Assembly: GCA_934525405.1 (NCBI GenBank)
Contig: CAKSZF010000002.1
Coordinates: 1-64,000, forward strand
Length of the DNA: 64,000 bases
Origin: an uncultured Faecalibacterium sp.
Lineage (GTDB): Bacteria; Bacillota; Clostridia; Oscillospirales; Ruminococcaceae
Direction of reading: 5' to 3'
The position numbers and the translations under genes were made by a program. This document shows positions 48,910 through 57,493 of this stretch, piece after piece (the stretch's first letter is position 1; each line of letters opens with the position of its first letter). Under the pieces are notes generated by a model. The model was not told the DNA's origin and made no database searches. It saw only the letters and a program-made list of their open reading frames with translations.

Positions 48910-50706
48910 TCACTCCTTAAATCCAAAGGTCGGGATATCGTGCCAGCGCTGGCGCAAAAAGTGCACGCCCAGCTTGGGGCGGCGGTCCCGGGTGAACAGG
49001 CCTTTTTTGTTGCCGTCCACCCGCATGGGGCCCTGCACGGTGTCGTAGTCTGCAAAGTTCCAGACAAATTCTCCCACAAACCACGGGCGCTTGTCAAACT
49101 CTGCATCCAAACGGCGGTAGAATTCCACCTGAAACTCCTCACTGAACATCTCGGCTCCGGCGGTGTGCAGCCCTGCCACGGTGTCCGCGCCGTACTCGCT
49201 CATCATCACGGGCTTGTGCTGTTCTGCCCAAAAATCCAACTCCTGATTCAAACCGCAGCAGGCGGCGTCCATGTCGCCGGAAAGGTTGTACCAGCCGTAG
49301 TAGCGGTTGATGCAGACGATATCCATGGTGCGGGTGGTGATATCCTTCGTATAGTCGTTCTGGCAGCAGACGAGGGTGACCGGGCGGTTTTGCGGGTCCA
49401 GTCGGTGCGCCAGCTCATACAGCGGGTGCCAGTAATCGTAGGCATCCTGCGGGAAGTGCTCCAGATCCGGCTCGTTGCCAAGGCTCCACAGCACCACGCA
49501 GGGGTGGTTTTTGTCCCGATGGATCATCTCGGCAAGCACCTGCCGGTGATGCTCCGCGAGGGGGTATTCCTTATAAGGATTCACCGCCGCCCCGCCGCCG
49601 ATGCCCACCGCCGGGGTCTCGTCCATCACCAGAATGCCCTCCCGATCGCACAGGTCGTAGAACTCCTCGGCGTAGGGGTAGTGGCTGGTGCGCACGGCAT
49701 TGGCGTTTGCCCAGTGGATCAGGTTCACGTCCTTCACGTTCAGCACCGGGTCAAAGCCGCGGCCGTGGGCGGTAAAGTCCTCGTGCTTGCAAAAACCCTT
49801 GAAGTAAAGCGGCTTACCGTTCAAAAGCACCTGTGTGCCCCGCACCTCAATGCTGCGCACGCCAAAGGTCTGGTCGTAGACGTCCGCCCCGCAGGTGATA
49901 TGCAGGGTGTACAGGTAGGGCGTGCCGGGCTTCGGCTCCCAAAGATGCACCTCCGGGATGGTGATCGTGCCTTCTGCACCCTCGGCGCTTGCAACGGCGT
50001 TGCCGTCAGCGTCCAGCACCGTGACATGGACAGGCGCGCTGCCGGTGGTTTTGACCGCGTACTGCACCGTGCCGTCCACGGCGGGCACTACGGTCACATC
50101 CTCGATATACTCTTTTGGGGTGGTGTAGAGCACCACCGGGCGGTGGATACCGGCATAGTTAAAGAAGTCAAAGTTCGGGCGGTTCTGGGGTGCGGCGGTG
50201 CGCTTGGCGGCTTCCACACTTGGGATGCCCGCGTTGTCCGAGCCAAAAAAGGCCAGCTGTCCGTCCTCGTTGCCCACAGGCAGGGTGCTGTGGTTCACCC
50301 GGTTGTCGCAGGCTACAGTCAGCAGTGCGGTCTTGCCGGGGCGCAGCAGGGCGGTAACATCTGCTTCAAAGGGGGTAAAGCCGCCCTTGTGCTGTGCGAT
50401 AAGCTGGCCGTTCAGCCAGACGTTTGCCGTGTGGGTCACCGAGCCGAACCGCAGCACCACCCGCTGCCCGGCGCAGAAGGCGGGCAGGGTGACCTTGCGC
50501 TGATACCATGCCCAGCCGTAGTGGCGGCGCAGGGCAGTGGTCTGGTCGTTCTGGTCGTTGTAGCTGGCGGGCACGGCGATGGGCTGAGCGTCCAGCAGGG
50601 GCTTTGCAGGGTCGAACTGGTTTTCTGCGCAGCTGCCAAGCGCAAACGCCCATGTGCCGTCAAGGCTCAGCTTCAGACGTGCTTCATTTTGTTCAGGATA
50701 TAACAT
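48910..50706 (-). CDS. uidA: GH2 beta-glucuronidase
   Basis: 598 aa. Jelly-roll, Ig-like and TIM-barrel GH2 layout. Acid/base Glu near 412 in VVLWSLGNEPDLEHF, nucleophile Glu near 504 in PVMMSEYGADTVAG, and the Asn-x-Lys motif near 564-566 (VDGNKKGLFTRDRRPK) that recognises the glucuronate carboxylate and separates glucuronidases from galactosidases. DFFNYAGIHRPVVLY matches E. coli UidA. Intracellular (no signal peptide). Likely removes saturated GlcA residues; gut enzymes of this type also act on drug and steroid glucuronides. Separated from the permease genes by a terminator. Confidence 0.93.
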   Translation of the reverse strand: MLYPEQNEARLKLSLDGTWAFALGSCAENQFDPAKPLLDAQPIAVPASYNDQNDQTTALRRHYGWAWYQRKVTLPAFCAGQRVVLRFGSVTHTANVWLNGQLIAQHKGGFTPFEADVTALLRPGKTALLTVACDNRVNHSTLPVGNEDGQLAFFGSDNAGIPSVEAAKRTAAPQNRPNFDFFNYAGIHRPVVLYTTPKEYIEDVTVVPAVDGTVQYAVKTTGSAPVHVTVLDADGNAVASAEGAEGTITIPEVHLWEPKPGTPYLYTLHITCGADVYDQTFGVRSIEVRGTQVLLNGKPLYFKGFCKHEDFTAHGRGFDPVLNVKDVNLIHWANANAVRTSHYPYAEEFYDLCDREGILVMDETPAVGIGGGAAVNPYKEYPLAEHHRQVLAEMIHRDKNHPCVVLWSLGNEPDLEHFPQDAYDYWHPLYELAHRLDPQNRPVTLVCCQNDYTKDITTRTMDIVCINRYYGWYNLSGDMDAACCGLNQELDFWAEQHKPVMMSEYGADTVAGLHTAGAEMFSEEFQVEFYRRLDAEFDKRPWFVGEFVWNFADYDTVQGPMRVDGNKKGLFTRDRRPKLGVHFLRQRWHDIPTFGFKE

Positions 50707-50728
50707 AGCACTTTCCCTCTTTTTCCGC

Positions 50729-50764
50729 AAAAAATGCGGGGCGCGGGTACTGCCCACGCCCCGC
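50729..50764 (-). terminator. Terminator between the permease genes and the glucuronidase gene
   Basis: GC-rich minus-strand hairpin GCGGGGCG...CGCCCCGC followed by ATTTTTT. Read-through or an unseen promoter is needed for the enzyme genes downstream. Confidence 0.85.
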
Positions 50765-50779
50765 TTACGGGTGATTTGT

Positions 50780-51640
50780 TTAACCCTTGATGCCGGTGGA
50801 TGCCACGCCCTGCACAAAGTACTTTTGCAGGGAGAGGAACACGATCAGCACCGGGATCAGTGCCACCACAGAGGCCGCCATGATCAGGCCATACTCTGCA
50901 GAATACTGGGTGATGAACATACGCAGACCGATCTGGATGGTCTTGAGTTCGGTCTTGGTCAGGTAGATCAGGGGGCCAAGGAAGTCGTTCCAGGTATTCA
51001 CAAAGGTGAAGATGGTCAGAGTGGACAGGGCGGGCAGGCTGAGCGGCAGCATGATGTGCCACCAGATGCCATACTCGCTCAGGCCATCAATGCGGGCAGC
51101 CTCACACAGCTCGGTGGGCACGCCCTCGTAGAACTGCTTCATCAGGAACACGCCGAAGGCGCTGAAGGCCTGCAGGCACATAATGGCCAGATGGGTGTTG
51201 TTCAAATGCCAAGAGCTCATCATCATGAACTGGGGTACCATGTAGGCCTGCCAAGGCACTGCGATGGTGGCAATATAGCCGAGGAAGAGCACGTTTTTGC
51301 CCTTGAACTGCATCTTGGCAAAGGCGTAGGCTGCAAAGGAGGAGGTGAACAGCTGCAACAGGGTGACCACCACGGTGATCTTGACCGTGTTTTTCACAAA
51401 GGTCAGCAGCGGGATCTGGGTCCAGATGTCCACATAATTCTGCCAGCGGGGATTTTTGGGGATCCACTGGATGGGGAAGCCGAACACATCCTTATTCAGC
51501 TTAAAGGAGGAGGACAGCATCCACAAAAAGGGCAGCAGCATACAAGCTGTGATGACGATGAGGAAGAAATAAATCAGGAACTTGGAGATGAAATTGCGGC
51601 GCTTCTGAGAGGCTTCGGTCTTGATAATAGCAGCAGACAT
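50780..51640 (-). CDS. Carbohydrate ABC transporter permease (MalG type)
   Basis: 286 aa, six transmembrane helices. The cytoplasmic EAA loop EAARIDGLSEYGIWWHIMLP is the contact site for the ATPase. Second permease of a CUT1 importer; 16 nt after the first. No ATPase gene lies in the locus, so a shared MsmK-type ATPase encoded elsewhere is expected. Confidence 0.93.
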   Translation of the reverse strand: MSAAIIKTEASQKRRNFISKFLIYFFLIVITACMLLPFLWMLSSSFKLNKDVFGFPIQWIPKNPRWQNYVDIWTQIPLLTFVKNTVKITVVVTLLQLFTSSFAAYAFAKMQFKGKNVLFLGYIATIAVPWQAYMVPQFMMMSSWHLNNTHLAIMCLQAFSAFGVFLMKQFYEGVPTELCEAARIDGLSEYGIWWHIMLPLSLPALSTLTIFTFVNTWNDFLGPLIYLTKTELKTIQIGLRMFITQYSAEYGLIMAASVVALIPVLIVFLSLQKYFVQGVASTGIKG

Positions 51641-51656
51641 AGTTCTTCCTCCTTTC

Positions 51657-52583
51657 TCAGTTCTCGCCCTTGGAGCCGCGGAACTGGATGATGGTAACGA
51701 TCAGCACCAGTACGAACAGCACCATGGAAATTGCACTTGCGTAGCCGTATTTCGGAGTATTGACGAAGGCCACATTATAGATGTAGTACACCAGCGTCAT
51801 GGTAGCAGTACCGGGGCCGCCCTGCGTGATCATGTACATCTGGTCGTAGACCTTGAAGCCGGAGATGGTGAGCATGATGACCACAAAGAAGGTGGTGGGG
51901 CGCAGCTGCGGCAGGGTGATGTGCCAGAACTGCTGCCAGCGGTTTGCGCCGTCCAGCTCGGCGGCTTCGTTCAGGTCCGGGTTGCAGCCCTGCAGGCCCG
52001 CCAGATAGATGACCATGTAGTAGCCCATGTTCTTCCACACACTGAACAGGATGACCGTGATCATAGCGGTGTCCTTACCGGCAGCCCAGCGGGGCAGGTT
52101 TTCCACCGCCACGCCGAAGAACTGGTTCAGGATCATGTTGATGGGGCCCATGGAGGGGTTGAAGATCATGTTCCACACCGCTGCCACCGCCACCAGCGAG
52201 GCAACATAGGGGAAGAACGCCACGGTGCGGAAGAAGTTGCGCAGCTTCACGTTCTGGTTCAGCAGCACCGCCATCGCCAGCGAGCAGGCCAGCGTCAGCG
52301 GCACGGTGCCGATGACATAGACGATGGTGTTTTTCAAAGCCGCCTGAAAAATTTTATCGGTGGTGAAGAGCTTTACAAAGTTCTTCAGGCCGACAAACTC
52401 AATGGCGTGGCGGCCGTCCCATGCGCAGAAGGCCAGCGCAATGGCAAACACCATGGGCACCAGCGTAAACACGCAGAAGCCAATGAAGTTTGGCGCAATG
52501 AAGGAATACGCGATCAGAGAATCGCGGGTCGATTTTTTTAGCACTTTACGGGGAGTTTTATTCTGGACAGCAGCACTCGCCAT
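51657..52583 (-). CDS. Carbohydrate ABC transporter permease (MalF/UgpA type)
   Basis: 308 aa, six transmembrane helices; EAA motif NEAAELDGANRWQQFWHITL. Opens with a basic cytoplasmic tail followed by SFIAPNFIGFCVFTLVPMVF. Partner of the MalG-type permease and of the solute-binding protein upstream, from which it is separated by hairpins. Confidence 0.93.
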   Translation of the reverse strand: MASAAVQNKTPRKVLKKSTRDSLIAYSFIAPNFIGFCVFTLVPMVFAIALAFCAWDGRHAIEFVGLKNFVKLFTTDKIFQAALKNTIVYVIGTVPLTLACSLAMAVLLNQNVKLRNFFRTVAFFPYVASLVAVAAVWNMIFNPSMGPINMILNQFFGVAVENLPRWAAGKDTAMITVILFSVWKNMGYYMVIYLAGLQGCNPDLNEAAELDGANRWQQFWHITLPQLRPTTFFVVIMLTISGFKVYDQMYMITQGGPGTATMTLVYYIYNVAFVNTPKYGYASAISMVLFVLVLIVTIIQFRGSKGEN

Positions 52584-52621
52584 AAAAGAGCCTCCTTTCC
52601 CGGAAGTATAACAACTTTTCC

Positions 52622-52749
52622 AAAAAACGAGCGGAGCGGGCGCTGTGCATACCCGCCCCGCTCAGACAGGGCTTTTTTCCGATGCTCGTTCATCGGAAAA
52701 TGAATGGGGATTGAAAATGATGAAGAAGGAGAACCGCAACGTATTGCGG
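52622..52749 (-). terminator. Intercistronic hairpin cluster between binding protein and permeases
   Basis: Three hairpins in the 177-bp gap, in minus-strand order: CCGCAA/TTGCGG (52734-52749), TTTTCCGATG/CATCGGAAAA (52675-52700), and a terminator GAGCG.GGCGGG / CCCG.TCCGCTC type stem (52629-52663) followed by GTTTTTT. A leaky terminator here gives more binding protein than permease, a common design in ABC importers. Confidence 0.75.
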
Positions 52750-52760
52750 AAAACGCTTTA

Positions 52761-54080
52761 TCAGCCGAGAACTGCGGGCACCTGATCGTTCATGTTCTGG
52801 ATGCCCTCGTCCACGGTCTCGCTCATGGTCATAATGGCATCGTGCTCGGCGTTCAGGATGGTCTCGATATCAGAGGCGTACTGGGTGTAGGGCATTTCCA
52901 GATAGACGTTGGAGGTGGTCAGTGCATCCACAGAATTGCTGTCCTCGGGGAAGCCCTCGGTGGACTTGATGATGTCGGCGGTGGCATCGGAGCCGCAGGC
53001 CGGGAAGGTGCCGGTCTTGGCAATGGCCTGTGCGCCCTCCTCGGAGACACACCAGTTGATGAAGTCGGCAGCGGCCTCTGCCTTGGGAGAATCCGCGTTG
53101 ATGGCCAGGCTGGTCACAGTGCCCAGCGTAGAACCAGCCTCTGCACCGGCGGGGTGCGGATACTTGACGATGCCCCAGTTGAACTTGGTCTCGGCATCCT
53201 TCATGTAAGCTTCCAGCGTGGAGATGAACCAGCTGCCCATGTTGACCATTGCGCACTGCTGGTTCTCAAAGGCTGCGGAGTAGTGCAGAGAAGAGGTCTT
53301 GAGGTAGCCGTAGTCCATGCAGATGCCGTCCTTCTGCTGGGCAATGACCATATCGTAGGTAGGCTTCATGAAGTCGTAGGTGCCGTCGATGATGGTGTTC
53401 TTGCCGTCCAGAATGGAGAACAGAGAAGCGGCGGAGCGCCAGGTGTGGTAGTGGCAGCCATAGACCTTGGTGTCGCCGGAGCCGCTGGTCATCTTGCGGG
53501 CCAGAGCATCGTAGTCTTCCAGCGTCATGTCGTTGGAGGGGTACTCCACACCGGCCTTATCGAACAGGTCTTTATTGTAGTACACCACCCAGAAGTCGCT
53601 GCGGAAGGGCACGGCGTAGAAGTTGCCGTCATCGGTGGTCAGCTGCTCGATGGTGCCGTTGAAATCGCCGGTGTCGCGGGTCAGCACCTCGTTCAGGGGC
53701 TTGAGGTAGTCCAGATTGATCAGGTTTGCGTAGCCGGGGATATCCTTGACGGTCACGACATCCAGATCGGCGCTGCCGGCCAGCTGGGTAGCCAGAACGG
53801 TCATGTAATCGCTGGAGCCCAGATCCACCATCTCGATGGTCACGTCCTTGTGGCTTGCCATGTAGCCGTCGGCCATGGCCTGCCAGTAGGGGGTGGACTC
53901 CTTATCCCACACCGACCACTGCAGGGTAACAGGGCCTGCGGTTGCGGATGCAGCGGTGGAACCGGCAGTGGAGGAAGCAGCGGTGGAGCTTGCAGAAGAG
54001 CCGCCACAGGCGCTCAGGGCAGCAGCAGCGCCGCAGGCAGCGGCAGCGGTAAGGAACGAACGACGAGAGATCTTTTTCAT
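52761..54080 (-). CDS. Extracellular sugar-binding lipoprotein (CUT1 SBP)
   Basis: 439 aa. Signal peptide MKKISRRSFLTAAAACGAAA (twin Arg at 6-7) with lipobox LSAC, Cys25, then a Ser/Ala linker. The mature part is an SBP_bac_1 fold: VTLQWSVWDKESTPYW, DLDVVTVKDIPGYANL, FYAVPFRSDFWVVYYNKDLF and FINWCVSEEGAQAIAKTG. Captures an oligosaccharide for the two permeases. GAAGGAGG ribosome site. First gene of the minus-strand operon, divergent from the sensor kinase. Confidence 0.92.
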   Translation of the reverse strand: MKKISRRSFLTAAAACGAAAALSACGGSSASSTAASSTAGSTAASATAGPVTLQWSVWDKESTPYWQAMADGYMASHKDVTIEMVDLGSSDYMTVLATQLAGSADLDVVTVKDIPGYANLINLDYLKPLNEVLTRDTGDFNGTIEQLTTDDGNFYAVPFRSDFWVVYYNKDLFDKAGVEYPSNDMTLEDYDALARKMTSGSGDTKVYGCHYHTWRSAASLFSILDGKNTIIDGTYDFMKPTYDMVIAQQKDGICMDYGYLKTSSLHYSAAFENQQCAMVNMGSWFISTLEAYMKDAETKFNWGIVKYPHPAGAEAGSTLGTVTSLAINADSPKAEAAADFINWCVSEEGAQAIAKTGTFPACGSDATADIIKSTEGFPEDSNSVDALTTSNVYLEMPYTQYASDIETILNAEHDAIMTMSETVDEGIQNMNDQVPAVLG

Positions 54081-54164
54081 AAGTGTGTCCTCCTTCAGGG
54101 CAGTGTGTGTATTTCGTGCAGCGTTCTCCCCCGTGCCGGGGAGCCGCTCGCTTTTGTTGACACT

Positions 54165-54207
54165 AGGATACCGCACAAACGCAAAAACCGGAATGGAAAA
54201 ATTCCGG
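54165..54207 (-). promoter_or_regulatory. Promoter region of the sugar ABC operon with a palindrome
   Basis: Minus-strand -10 TATCCT (54165-54170) and a poor -35 TTCCGG (54188-54193). The -35 overlaps a palindrome CCGGAAT-6 nt-ATTCCGG (54188-54207). A weak -35 fits activator control. Confidence 0.5.
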
Positions 54208-54214
54208 GAAGAGT

Positions 54215-54300
54215 TGCAGTTTTTCTGTATCTTTTAAAAAAAGATGCACTTTCTTACACTGGAGTCTGCACTTTCTTGCTCTCTTGCACAGTTTGCATCC
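54215..54300. promoter_or_regulatory. Direct-repeat operator in the divergent promoter region
   Basis: TGCACTTTCTT occurs at 54245-54255 and again at 54267-54277, exactly 22 bp apart (two helical turns), with related TGCAGTTTTTCT at 54215 and TGCACAGTTTGCA at 54285. AraC-type regulators bind direct repeats with such spacing; the AraC-type response regulator encoded next door is the likely ligand. Lies upstream of both divergent promoters. Confidence 0.6.
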
Positions 54301-54351
54301 ATGGTACGAGAAAAAAGCGTATAAAGTACACAATTTTCATGAAAAAAGTCG

Positions 54352-54380
54352 TTGACAAACCGCGCCGGAATCAGTACTGT
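54352..54380 (+). promoter_or_regulatory. Promoter of the two-component/lyase operon
   Basis: Perfect -35 TTGACA (54352-54357), 17-bp spacer, -10 TACTGT (54375-54380). Confidence 0.75.
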
Positions 54381-54424
54381 ATAAAGGAAAGAATGCAAAC
54401 TGTCACCAGAAAGGAGGCACCGTT

Positions 54425-56242
54425 ATGAAGAGCAGCCATCGTTTCCCGCTGCGGCGGCAGATCGTATGGGGGATGCGCTTTTTTACCATCCTTACCTCGC
54501 TGGCTGTGGGCGCAGCACTGTTCACCCTCTCCAACCAATATGTGCGCGCCAACTCCCTGCAGGCAGCAGAGTTCAACCTGCGGCTGGTGGCTACCTCCAT
54601 CGAGACCAGTCTGGACAGCGCCGATGCTCTTTTGAACTGGGCTGCCATCGACAGCACCGTGCGGCGGTATATCTCGCAGGAAAGTATCAACGGCACCCAG
54701 ACCATTGCCGCCTACGAAGCCGTGCAGGAAAAATACTATTCCAGCACCCTGTACAGCCATATCCTCCGCTTTTTTATCACCAATGAGAACGACCGGCATT
54801 TGCAGTTCGGCGCGCTGAACGCCTCGGCGGCGCTCAACCGCACCAGCATAAAGCAGTTTCTCCCCAAGGGCTACGGGATGCAGTTCACCACCGACCCGCT
54901 GCTGCCCGGCAGTCCGGGCTGCATCGCCCTCAGCCAGCCTGTCCGCTGCGGCAAGGGCACCTTGCACCGGGGCAGCACCTACCTTGCGCTGGACACTGCC
55001 ATCATCACTGACCCGGCAGCGGGTTACAACCTGACCGACGGCAGCGCGTTGTACTGGGAGATGGGCAGCCGCCTGTGGCAGATCGAAAACGGCAGCCTGA
55101 CCGAGACCGAGAACCCGCTGCGGGAGGTTGACTACACCCTGCGCACCGGCAGCAATAACGGCGTGACAGAGCAGACCGCATGGCAGGGCAAGGTGCAGCT
55201 GGACGGCAAAAACTACTATGTCGTCAAGGTAACGCTGAACGGCCGCAGCGCGGCGCTGGTGCAGCTTTTGCCCGCAAATACCTTTTTGCTGCACTACGGC
55301 GTGTACCTGTGGCTCATCACCCTTGGCATTGCCATCATCTGGGCACTGAGCTTTTTGATGCAGCACTGGCTGGAGTGGGTCATCACCCGCCCGGTGGAGG
55401 CGCTGCAAAAGCGCATCGAGACCGTGGGCAGCGGCAACTTTGCCCCGGACCGCACGGTGGAGTGGAACAACGAGCTGGGCGACATTGGCCGGGGCATCAA
55501 CCAGCTGGCAGAGAACGTGGAGAGCCTGATGACCCGCCGTGTGGAGGACGAACGCCGCAAACAGGAGCTGGAATATCGGATGCTGCAAAACGAGGTGAAC
55601 CCGCACTTTATCTACAACACCCTCAACAGCATCCGCTGGATGGCTACCATCCAGCACGCACCCGGCATTGCCGAGATGGTCACCGCCTTTGCGCGGCTGA
55701 CCAAGAGCATCTCCAAGGGCACCCAGAAGCTGGTGCCTTTGCAGGAGGAGCTGGCGCTGCTCAACGATTACTTTACCATCCAGCAGTACCGCTACGGCGG
55801 CGACTTGGAAATTGAGGTCTCCCGCATTGAAAGCGAGACCCTTTGCCGGGACTGCATGATTCCCCGGTTCACCTTGCAGCCGCTGGTGGAAAACGCCATC
55901 TTCCACGGGCTGGAACCCAAGGGCGGCCACGGCAGCGTGCTGCTGGATATCTCCACCGACCCGGATACCGGGGACGTATTGCTGCGCATTACCGACGACG
56001 GCGTGGGCATGCCGCCGGAGCTGGTGGCTCACCTTCTGGACGAGCCCGCCGAGGGTGCCGAAAAGGCTGAAAAGTTCCGTCATGTCGGCCTGTGGAACGT
56101 GAACCGCCGCATCCGGTATTCCTTTGGCGAGGGCTACGGCCTGACCATTGAAAGCGAAGAGGACGTGGGCACCGAGGTCACCATCCGGCTGCCCTATCAA
56201 CAGAAAGGAGACAGCCATGCTGCGGATATTACTGGTGGATGA
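54425..56242 (+). CDS. Sensor histidine kinase (YesM type)
   Basis: 605 aa. Transmembrane helices at about 13-38 and 297-317 enclose an extracellular sensor domain of about 260 residues; HAMP at about 318-375; His_kinase domain with phospho-acceptor His394 in QNEVNPHFIYNTLNSIRW, N-box LQPLVENAIFHGLEP and G-box ITDDGVGMPPE. YesM-type kinases sense extracellular carbohydrate, often with a solute-binding protein. Strong AAAGGAGG site. The 3' end overlaps the response-regulator gene by 26 nt. Confidence 0.93.
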   Translation: MKSSHRFPLRRQIVWGMRFFTILTSLAVGAALFTLSNQYVRANSLQAAEFNLRLVATSIETSLDSADALLNWAAIDSTVRRYISQESINGTQTIAAYEAVQEKYYSSTLYSHILRFFITNENDRHLQFGALNASAALNRTSIKQFLPKGYGMQFTTDPLLPGSPGCIALSQPVRCGKGTLHRGSTYLALDTAIITDPAAGYNLTDGSALYWEMGSRLWQIENGSLTETENPLREVDYTLRTGSNNGVTEQTAWQGKVQLDGKNYYVVKVTLNGRSAALVQLLPANTFLLHYGVYLWLITLGIAIIWALSFLMQHWLEWVITRPVEALQKRIETVGSGNFAPDRTVEWNNELGDIGRGINQLAENVESLMTRRVEDERRKQELEYRMLQNEVNPHFIYNTLNSIRWMATIQHAPGIAEMVTAFARLTKSISKGTQKLVPLQEELALLNDYFTIQQYRYGGDLEIEVSRIESETLCRDCMIPRFTLQPLVENAIFHGLEPKGGHGSVLLDISTDPDTGDVLLRITDDGVGMPPELVAHLLDEPAEGAEKAEKFRHVGLWNVNRRIRYSFGEGYGLTIESEEDVGTEVTIRLPYQQKGDSHAADITGG

Positions 56243-57479
56243 TGAGCCGCTGGTGCTCATCGGCCTGCAGGGGATGCTGGAATGGGAAAAGCTGGGCTAT
56301 ACCGTCTGCGGCACCGCCCGCAACGGCAAGCTGGCGCTGGAACTCATTGAGCGGGAGAAGCCGGATATCGTCATTGCCGACGTAAAAATGCCGGTGATGG
56401 ACGGGCTTACCCTTGCCCGCACCTGCCGGGAGCGCAGCGCCTTGCCCGCCTTTATCATGCTGACCAGCTTTGAAGAATTTGATTACATCAAGCAGGCCAT
56501 GGGTGCCGGGGTGGTGGATTATCTGGTCAAGCTGGACCTGACCCCCGAGAACCTGCAAACTGCCCTTGCCAAGGCCGCCGAAAAGGTAAAAAAGGAGCGC
56601 GCTTTGCTGGGCGAATTGTCGGCACAGGAAAACCTTGCCGAGAGTGTGCGCAGCTATCAGGAGCGTTTTTTCGTGCGGCTATACGCCGGGCTGTTCCCGG
56701 ACGAAGCCGCATTGGAGCAGCCTTTGCAGCACATGGAGCTGAACCTTGCAAGCGACGCCTACCTTGTAGCCAGCTGCGAGATCATCGCCAACACCGCCCT
56801 TACCCCTGCCCAGCAGCTGAAGCTGAGTTTTTCCTGCGGGCGGATGCTGGAGACCACCCTGCAAAACTACCTGCCCTGCTATGTGACAGGCGCAGATGCC
56901 ATGCGCTGCAATGTGCTGTTCTGCCTGACCGATGCTCAGTGTCAGAAATATCGGACAGTGCTGCGCCCGCTGCTGGAACGCGCCAGTCAAATTCTATACA
57001 ACTACTTCACGGTACGGTTGCTCTGGGCGGTGGGACGCCCCACCGGTTCCCTGCTGGGGCTGGCGCGCTGCTGCCGGGAAAACGCCCATTTGCAGCCCCT
57101 GCTCACGGTGGAGCAGCCCATCCAGTTCGTGGAGGTCAACGAGGGCGACGCCACCGCCGGGAAGATGCAGGTGGTGGCACAGGTGCAGGAGTACATCCAG
57201 AGCCACCTTTCCGAGCGGCTGACGCTGGCCGATGTGGCGGCTGTGTTCAATTTTTCGCCCAACTACCTCAGCCAGCTGTTTGGCAAATACGGCGACAGCG
57301 GCTTTGTGGAGTACATTACCGAGACCCGCATCGCTGCGGCGAAAGAGATGCTGGAACAGGGCGATTTGAAAGTATACGAGATCGCTGAGAAACTGGGGTA
57401 CGAAAGCGCCTTTTATTTTTCCAAGGTGTTCAAAAAGGTCACGGGGCTCAGCCCGCGGGAATACCAGCAAAGTATTTAA
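56217..57479 (+). CDS. AraC-type response regulator (YesN type)
   Basis: 420 aa. Receiver domain 1-120 with the acidic pair D8-D9, phospho-acceptor Asp55 in VIADVKMPVMDG and Lys in DYLVKLDL; a middle region (about 130-310) of unknown fold; C-terminal AraC double helix-turn-helix (about 322-420) with LTLADVAAVFNFSPNYLSQL and YEIAEKLGYESAFYFSKVFK. ATG 56217 after AAAGGAG. Expected to bind the direct repeats upstream of the kinase gene and activate both arms of the locus. Confidence 0.93.
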   Translation: MLRILLVDDEPLVLIGLQGMLEWEKLGYTVCGTARNGKLALELIEREKPDIVIADVKMPVMDGLTLARTCRERSALPAFIMLTSFEEFDYIKQAMGAGVVDYLVKLDLTPENLQTALAKAAEKVKKERALLGELSAQENLAESVRSYQERFFVRLYAGLFPDEAALEQPLQHMELNLASDAYLVASCEIIANTALTPAQQLKLSFSCGRMLETTLQNYLPCYVTGADAMRCNVLFCLTDAQCQKYRTVLRPLLERASQILYNYFTVRLLWAVGRPTGSLLGLARCCRENAHLQPLLTVEQPIQFVEVNEGDATAGKMQVVAQVQEYIQSHLSERLTLADVAAVFNFSPNYLSQLFGKYGDSGFVEYITETRIAAAKEMLEQGDLKVYEIAEKLGYESAFYFSKVFKKVTGLSPREYQQSI

Positions 57480-57493
57480 AATCGGAGGCTTTT

